Assembly (NCBI GenBank): GCA_012728895.1
Contig: JAAYEG010000040.1
Span: 38,280 to 102,279, forward strand
DNA length: 64,000 bases
Direction: 5' to 3'
From: Methanospirillum sp.
GTDB taxonomy: Archaea > Halobacteriota > Methanomicrobia > Methanomicrobiales > Methanospirillaceae
Part shown: positions 58,952 through 64,000 of the stretch, in pieces
How positions within the stretch are numbered: position 1 is the stretch's first letter
How the letters are laid out: every line of letters begins with the position of its first letter
Notes under the pieces: model-generated
Seen by the model: the letters and a program-made list of their open reading frames with translations, nothing else
Databases searched by the model: none
Told to the model about the DNA's origin: nothing
Translations under genes and position numbers: made by a program

Positions 58952-61633
58952 ATGCCGCACCCCCAGACGCCAAGTGAGAAGCAGACCCGTACGGAGCTGA
59001 TCGATCCGCAGCTCCGGAGCGCCGGCTGGACCGTCGTCCCGTTCTCAGCCGACCTGGGCCCCTCGGCATACGGGGCCTGCGCGGTGGAGGAGTACGAGAC
59101 AACGAACGGCCCGGCCGATTACGCCCTCTTCGTCAACGGTCGGATCGTCGGCCTCGTCGAGGCCAAGAAACCGTCCGTCAACCCGCAGGAGGTCCTGACC
59201 CAGGACGAGCGCTACGCGCGCGGCCTCGAGGGTAGCCCGTACAACTTCAACGGTCTCGGCGTCCCGTTCATTTACGCCACGAACGGCCACCTGATCGCCT
59301 TCCGGGATGTCCGCGATCCCCTGAATCGATCCCGTTCCATCGCCGCGTTCCACACACCCCAGGCCCTCCTCGAGCGCCTACACGAGGCACGAGACGGAGC
59401 ATTGCACGCACTCCAGGCGCTGCCGTTCTCCCACGCGGGGATCCGGCCTTATCAGCGGGAGGCGGTCCTCGCGGTCGAGGAGGGGATCGTGGACCGCCGC
59501 CGGGCCATGCTCGTCTCGATGGCGACCGGGACGGGCAAGACCTTCACCGTGGTCAACCTGGCCTACCGGCTGATGAAGGCAGGCGTGGCCCGCCGGATCC
59601 TCTTCCTCGTCGACCGCCGAGCGCTCGCGGCCCAGGCCGTCCGCGCCTTCGCCGCGTTCGAGGCCGAGCCGGGGCTGAAGTTCGATAAGATCTTCGAGGT
59701 CTACAGCCAGAGCCTCTCGGCCGTCGACGGCGAGGAGGGGTTCGACCCGAAGGTGATGCCGCGGGAGTACCTCGAGAGCCCGGACCCCAACGCTGCCTTC
59801 GTCTACGTCTGCACGATCCAGCGGATGACGATCAACCTCTTCGGCCGGGGGGCCGTCTTCGCCTCGGAGGAGGGCGCGGACGACGACGCGGACCGGGTGC
59901 CCATCCCGATCCACGCCTTCGACCTGATCATCGCGGACGAGTGCCACCGGGGGTACTCGTCGCAGGAGCTCTCGGTCTGGCGGAACACGCTCGACCACTT
60001 CGACGCGGTCAAGGTCGGCCTGACGGCGACCCCGGCGGCCCACACGACCGCGTACTTCGGCCGGCCGATCTACGAGTACGGCTACGACCGGGCCGTGCGC
60101 GAGGGCTACCTCGTCGACTACGACGCGGTCGCGATCAGCTCGGGCGTGCTGATGAACGGCGTCTTCCTCACCGAGGGCGAGCAGGTCGGGGTGATCGACA
60201 CCGAGACCGGGCGCTCGTCGATCGACCTGCTCGAGGACGAGCGGGCCTACCCCACGACCGAGATCGAGGAGAAGGTGACCGTGCCGGCCACGACGGAGAA
60301 GGTGCTGCGGGAGCTCAAGGCGTACGCGGACGAGCACGAGGAGCGGTACGGCCGGTTCCCGAAGACGCTGATCTTCGCCGCGAACGACCTGCCCCACACC
60401 TCGCACGCCGACCGGCTGGTGGACTGCGCCCGCACGCTCTTCGGCCGAGGCGACGGGTTCGTGCAGAAGATCACGGGCAAGGTGGACCGGCCGTTGCAGC
60501 GGATCAAGGAGTTCCGCAACCGCAAGGAACCCGGGATCGCCGTGACCGTCGACCTCCTCTCGACGGGCGTGGACATCCCGGACCTCGAATACATCGTCTT
60601 CCTCCGACCCGTGCGGTCCCGTATCCTATTCGAGCAGATGATGGGCCGCGGGACGCGGCGGGGCGAGCACTTCCCGGACAAGTCGCACTTCACGGTCTTC
60701 GACTGCTTCGACGGGTCCCTGCTCGACTACTTCCGGAAGACCACGGGGATCACGGCCGAGCCGCCGCGCCGGGAGTCGAAGACCGTGGTCGAGGTGATCG
60801 ACGAGGTCTGGCGGAAGCGGGACTACGCGTACAACGTCAACGTGCTGGTCAAGCGCCTCGCCCGGATCGAGAAGGAGATGGCCGGCGAGGCGCGGGAGCA
60901 GTTCGCGGCGTTCATCCCGGACGGGGACCTGCGGGGGTTCGCGGCCCGGCTGCCGGTGTTGCTCGCGGACGACTTCGCGGGGACGATGGCGGTCCTCCGC
61001 AAGCCCGGGTTCCAGCACCTCCTCATGAACTACCCGCGCCCGCCGCGCTCGTTCCTTGTCGCGTACACGCTCGACGACCCGGTTACATCGCGGTGGCTGA
61101 TCCGCGACGGGAACGGGGTCGAGTACAAACCCGAGGACTACCTTACCGCGTTCGCGCGGTTCGTGGCCGAGCACGAGAACGAGGTGGACGCGATCCGGGT
61201 GCTGCTCGGCCGGCCGCAGGAGTGGTCGGCGCAGTCCCTGGTCGCGCTCAAGCAGCGGCTCTCGGCGGCGCCCGAGCACTTCACGGTCGAGAACCTGCAG
61301 CGGGCCCACCAGGGGCGGTACGGCAAGGCGCTCGTGGAGATCATCTCGATGGTCAAGCACGCGGCGCGCGAGGGAGAGCCGCTTTTGACGGCGGAGGAGC
61401 GGGTGGACCGGGCGATGGCGGCGGTCACGGCCGGGCGGGCGTTCACGGCCGAGCAGGCGGCCTGGCTCGACCGGATCCGGCGGACGCTCGTCGAGAACCT
61501 GGCGATCGACCGGGAGATGTTCGAGCTGGTGCCGGCGCTCGAGGACGCGGGCGGCTGGGGGCGGGCGGACCGGGTCTTTGAGCACGGTTTAACCGATCTC
61601 CTGGCCAACCTCAATACCGCGCTTGCATCATGA
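58952..61633 (+). CDS. hsdR: type I restriction endonuclease, R subunit (EcoEI/EcoR124-like)
   Basis: An 893-aa protein. N-terminal nuclease domain 'YETTNGPADYALFVNGRIVG' and 'LVEAKKPSVNPQEV' (D...ExK motif). Helicase motif I 'LVSMATGTGKTFTVVNLAYR', motif II 'LIIADECHRGYSSQ', then 'VDLLSTGVDIPDLEYIVFLR' and 'FEQMMGRGTRRG' (motifs V-VI), and an EcoEI-type C-terminal domain. It cleaves unmethylated DNA after ATP-driven translocation with HsdM and HsdS. Its stop overlaps hsdM (ATGA). Confidence 0.95.
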   Translation: MPHPQTPSEKQTRTELIDPQLRSAGWTVVPFSADLGPSAYGACAVEEYETTNGPADYALFVNGRIVGLVEAKKPSVNPQEVLTQDERYARGLEGSPYNFNGLGVPFIYATNGHLIAFRDVRDPLNRSRSIAAFHTPQALLERLHEARDGALHALQALPFSHAGIRPYQREAVLAVEEGIVDRRRAMLVSMATGTGKTFTVVNLAYRLMKAGVARRILFLVDRRALAAQAVRAFAAFEAEPGLKFDKIFEVYSQSLSAVDGEEGFDPKVMPREYLESPDPNAAFVYVCTIQRMTINLFGRGAVFASEEGADDDADRVPIPIHAFDLIIADECHRGYSSQELSVWRNTLDHFDAVKVGLTATPAAHTTAYFGRPIYEYGYDRAVREGYLVDYDAVAISSGVLMNGVFLTEGEQVGVIDTETGRSSIDLLEDERAYPTTEIEEKVTVPATTEKVLRELKAYADEHEERYGRFPKTLIFAANDLPHTSHADRLVDCARTLFGRGDGFVQKITGKVDRPLQRIKEFRNRKEPGIAVTVDLLSTGVDIPDLEYIVFLRPVRSRILFEQMMGRGTRRGEHFPDKSHFTVFDCFDGSLLDYFRKTTGITAEPPRRESKTVVEVIDEVWRKRDYAYNVNVLVKRLARIEKEMAGEAREQFAAFIPDGDLRGFAARLPVLLADDFAGTMAVLRKPGFQHLLMNYPRPPRSFLVAYTLDDPVTSRWLIRDGNGVEYKPEDYLTAFARFVAEHENEVDAIRVLLGRPQEWSAQSLVALKQRLSAAPEHFTVENLQRAHQGRYGKALVEIISMVKHAAREGEPLLTAEERVDRAMAAVTAGRAFTAEQAAWLDRIRRTLVENLAIDREMFELVPALEDAGGWGRADRVFEHGLTDLLANLNTALAS

Positions 61634-63063
61634 CCGACGTTGTCCAGACGCTCTGGGGATTCTGCCACACGCTCCGGCACGACGGGATCGACTACGGGGA
61701 CTATATCGAGCAGATCACGTACCTGCTCTTCCTCAAGATGGCCGACGAGCGGAGCGTCGCGCTGCCGGAGGGGTGCGGCTGGCCGGCGCTCTCGGCGAAG
61801 TCGGGGACGGACCTTGCGGAGTTCTACACGAAGCTCCTGGCGCGGCTCGGGAAGGAGCCGGGGATCCTCGGCGACATCTTCGCGCAGGCGCAGAACCGCT
61901 TCGCGAACCCGGTGAGCCTGAAACGGCTGATCGGGCTGGTGGACCAGACGGAGTGGACGGCCCTCGACGTGGACGTGAAGGGGGCCGCGTTCGAGGGCCT
62001 CTTAGAGAAGGCGGCGAGCGAGGGGAAGAAGGGCGCGGGGCAGTACTTCACGCCGCGGGTGCTGATCCAGGCGATCGTGCGGTGCATGAAGCCGGACCCG
62101 CGGGCGCACCCGGCGTTCACGATCTGCGACCCGGCCTGCGGAACGGGCGGCTTCCTGATCGCGGCCCACGACTGGCTGCTCGAGCAGACGGGCGGGGTGC
62201 TCGAGGTCGAGACGGCGAAGCGGGTGAAGCGGGCGACGTACTTCGGCCAGGACCTCGTGCAGCGGCCGCGCCGGCTGGCTTTGATGAACCTCTTCCTCCA
62301 CAACCTGGAGCCGGTGATCACGCTCGGGGACTCGATCGACGACCCGCCGTCGTCGCGGCGGTTCGACGCGGTGCTGACCAACCCGCCCTTCGGGACGAAG
62401 GGGGCGAACGCGGCGCCGGAGCGCGAGGACTTCGTGGTCTCGACCTCGAACAAGCAGCTGAACTTCATCCAGCACGTGATGACGGTACTCAAGCCCGGCG
62501 GGCGGGCCGCGGTGGTGGTGCCGGACAACGTCCTCTTCGCGGACGCGGCCGGCGACGTCTTCAAGGTCCTCGTCGAGGACTGCGACCTCCACACGGTCCT
62601 CCGCCTGCCGGAGGGGACGTTCTCGCCGTACTCGCCGGGGACCAAGACGAACGTGATCTTCTTCACGAAGGGCTACCCGACCGAGCGGACGTGGGTCTAC
62701 GACGGCCGGACGAACGTGCCGGGGATCACGAAGAAGGAGCGGCCTCTGACCGAGGCGCACTTCGCGGAGTTCGAGCGGTGCTACGGGCCGGACCCGAACG
62801 GGCGGGCGAAGCGGGACGCAGCGGACTCGGCGGAAGATCGCTGGCGGCCGTTCCACGTCACGGAGCTCGCGGCGCACGGCTACAAGGTCGACTCGCTGAA
62901 GTGGCTCCGGGACGAGGGGCTCGGGGACGGCGCGGACCTTCCCGAGCCGGCGCTCCTGGCCGGCGAGGCGATCGCGGAACTCGAGGCGGCCGTCGAGGAT
63001 CTCCAGCGGATCGTGGCGATGCTCGAGGACGGGAACGGCGCAGGGGCGTGCGGTGGAGAGTGA
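61630..63063 (+). CDS. hsdM: type I DNA methyltransferase, M subunit
   Basis: A 477-aa N6-adenine methylase. N-terminal helical domain 'WGFCHTLRHDGIDYGDYIEQ' and 'ITYLLFLKMADE', SAM motif 'DPACGTGGFLIAAHDWL' and catalytic 'VLTNPPFGTKG' (NPPF). It protects host DNA at sites chosen by HsdS. It overlaps hsdR by 4 nt and hsdS by 11 nt, the usual coupled arrangement. Confidence 0.96.
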   Translation: MTDVVQTLWGFCHTLRHDGIDYGDYIEQITYLLFLKMADERSVALPEGCGWPALSAKSGTDLAEFYTKLLARLGKEPGILGDIFAQAQNRFANPVSLKRLIGLVDQTEWTALDVDVKGAAFEGLLEKAASEGKKGAGQYFTPRVLIQAIVRCMKPDPRAHPAFTICDPACGTGGFLIAAHDWLLEQTGGVLEVETAKRVKRATYFGQDLVQRPRRLALMNLFLHNLEPVITLGDSIDDPPSSRRFDAVLTNPPFGTKGANAAPEREDFVVSTSNKQLNFIQHVMTVLKPGGRAAVVVPDNVLFADAAGDVFKVLVEDCDLHTVLRLPEGTFSPYSPGTKTNVIFFTKGYPTERTWVYDGRTNVPGITKKERPLTEAHFAEFERCYGPDPNGRAKRDAADSAEDRWRPFHVTELAAHGYKVDSLKWLRDEGLGDGADLPEPALLAGEAIAELEAAVEDLQRIVAMLEDGNGAGACGGE

Positions 63064-63913
63064 AACACCAATCCCCGAGGGATGGGTTTCGGTTCCGCTG
63101 AATCAACTGGTATCACCGAGCACAGAAAAGGTCGAGCCGGCAGATGATCCCGACGCTTTCTACATCGGTCTCGAGCATATCGAGCCCAATACCACGCGTA
63201 TCGTCGGCCATGGATTTGCCCGCGACACGAAGAGCACGAAGACCCGGTTCATTTCGGGGTCGATCCTCTACGGAAAATTACGACCGTATCTCAACAAAGT
63301 CTCCATCCCCGATTTCGACGGCGTCTGTTCGACGGACATTCTCGTCTTTCCGCCATCCGACGCTGCCGATACACGCTACCTCATGAGATTTCTCTCGACT
63401 TCGGCGGTCGTTGACTTCGCCACCCATCAGTCAAGCGGGATGGAGTTGCCCCGGACCAATTACCTGAAGCTGGGCCAGTTACAAATTCCTATACCTCCGC
63501 TCGCCGAGCAGCGCCGGATCGTCGCGCGGCTCGAGGCGCTGCTGGCCGACACCGATCAGGTGCGGGGCCGGCTCGATGCCGTCGAGGAGGCGATGCAGCG
63601 GTTCCGGCAGGCGGTGCTCGGTGCAGCGTGTAGCGGAAGATTGACAGAGGGGTGGCGTGAGGAGCATATTGTATTACAAGAGACTAGTTGGGAATTATCG
63701 AAATTACAAGATATGGGAAATTGGAGCACAGGAGGGACACCACCAAGGCAAATCAAATCATTTTTTGCGGGAAATATTCCTTGGGTAAAAAGTGGCGATC
63801 TCAATGATGGGGTGATAGCGGATACTGAGGAAAGAATATCCAAAGAGGGGCTTGATAATTCAAATGCAAAAATATTAGGTGATTATTTAATTAGTGCCAC
63901 CTTCAAATACTAA
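63053..63913 (+). pseudogene. hsdS: type I specificity subunit HsdS, truncated (probably by an insertion sequence)
   Basis: A 286-aa protein from a GTG start overlapping hsdM by 11 nt. The first target-recognition domain (residues ~8-140, 'PIPEGWVSVPLNQLV' to 'MELPRTNYLKLGQLQIPIPP') and the central conserved helix ('LAEQRRIVARLEALLADTDQ') are intact. A second domain begins ('SWELSKLQDMGNWSTGGTPP', 'GNIPWVKSGDLNDGVIADTE') but stops ~75 residues in with 'GDYLISATFKY', not homologous sequence. The DNA turns sharply AT-rich from ~63650. I infer disruption after 'NSNAKIL' (near 63878). A half-subunit might still work as a dimer, but this is unproven. Confidence 0.8.
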
Positions 63914-64000
63914 GAAAGAAGGTGAGCGTGTGGTTTCCCTTATCGACTTAGGTCGATATACCCATGATGAAGAGGCCGCTGAAACGTATCTTCGGGATCA
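63878..64000 (+). mobile_element. left end of a probable IS1595-family insertion sequence (partial)
   Basis: Downstream of the point where HsdS homology ends, the sequence leads, with a short untranslated stretch and the ribosome binding site aaggtgag (63919-63926), into a transposase-like frame at the window edge. The left terminal repeat and target duplication cannot be confirmed from one end; the true junction lies somewhere in ~63870-63900. Confidence 0.5.
63930..64000 (+). CDS. probable IS1595-family transposase, N-terminus only (partial)
   Basis: The frame from GTG 63930 reads 'VVSLIDLGRYTHDEEAAETY' then 'LRD' and runs off the window. The pattern of a short hydrophobic start, then 'DEEAA..YL..' is the N-terminal helix before the zinc ribbon of IS1595-family (DDE/DDN) transposases. 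Only 23 codons are visible, so the family call rests on a short motif. Confidence 0.5.
   Translation, partial: MVSLIDLGRYTHDEEAAETYLRD

Noticed and set aside
58704-59000. 98-aa plus-strand ORF between tRNA-His and hsdR
   Set aside because: It runs into hsdR in another frame and has no recognisable features.

Overview
The window comes from a high-GC euryarchaeal methanogen, most likely of the order Methanomicrobiales. It carries F420-dependent methylene-H4MPT reductase (mer) and dehydrogenase (mtd), the methanogen regulator Tfx, TFB, Gar1, SRP19, aIF-5B, archaeal ribosomal proteins S8e and S6e, a DUF373 protein and NrpR. Many genes have a TATA-like box about 25-35 nt before the start codon and little or no 5' UTR, which is typical archaeal leaderless transcription. 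Genus assignment is inference; no rRNA is present. Layout: 1-4861 is a glucan-metabolism operon (GH57-type glycosidase C-terminus, malQ, glgP). 4989-14762 is a tight five-gene cluster of secreted or surface proteins. All five start with an archaeal type IV pilin-like N-terminus and then carry different extracellular modules (two related 'A' proteins, a beta-helix protein, a prealbumin/Cna-B-like repeat protein and a 12-unit PKD protein). This is the best candidate for an undescribed surface structure. 14763-15888 is a long stretch without a convincing gene. 15889-20338 holds a six-bladed NHL propeller with a dockerin-like EF-hand tail, a YkgJ-type Cys-cluster protein and a second exported propeller/Ig-like protein. 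20650-31016 mixes a hypothetical gene, a META lipoprotein, nrpR-dut, tRNA-Arg, a coiled-coil protein, a DUF373 protein, a YchF/OLA1-like GTPase, Hsp20, a stand-alone LigD-type 3'-phosphoesterase, nifB and a PAS histidine kinase. A dockerin-like gene fragment follows the kinase. 31276-36023 is an oxygen-defence and redox region: rubrerythrin, a zinc-ribbon protein, a 41-aa desulforedoxin-like protein missed by the ORF track, an AhpD-fold protein, a peroxiredoxin and three flavodoxin-like iron-sulfur flavoproteins, with radC among them. 36020-42679 (minus strand) holds ribL plus a JAMM protein, then a tightly packed amino-sugar nucleotide operon (two GlmU-like proteins, GlmS, a hexapeptide acyltransferase and a DegT aminotransferase) that probably feeds surface glycan or protein glycosylation. 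42829-47810 (minus) holds a cyclase-family gene with an unknown partner, pcm, sufC-sufB and a transglutaminase-like lipoprotein. 48166-58547 is mostly core: mer, a GalT-like gene, mtd, tfx, two tandem tRNA-Ala genes, tfb, gar1, a PHP phosphatase, srp19, hypB, rps8e, a DUF2240 gene, rps6e, infB and tRNA-His. Directly downstream of tRNA-His begins a type I restriction-modification locus (hsdR, hsdM, hsdS; 58952-63913). Its hsdS turns abruptly AT-rich in its second target-recognition domain and is cut short. The first codons of what looks like an IS1595-family transposase run off the right edge, so the specificity subunit appears to have been interrupted by an insertion sequence. No CRISPR array or rRNA gene is visible.
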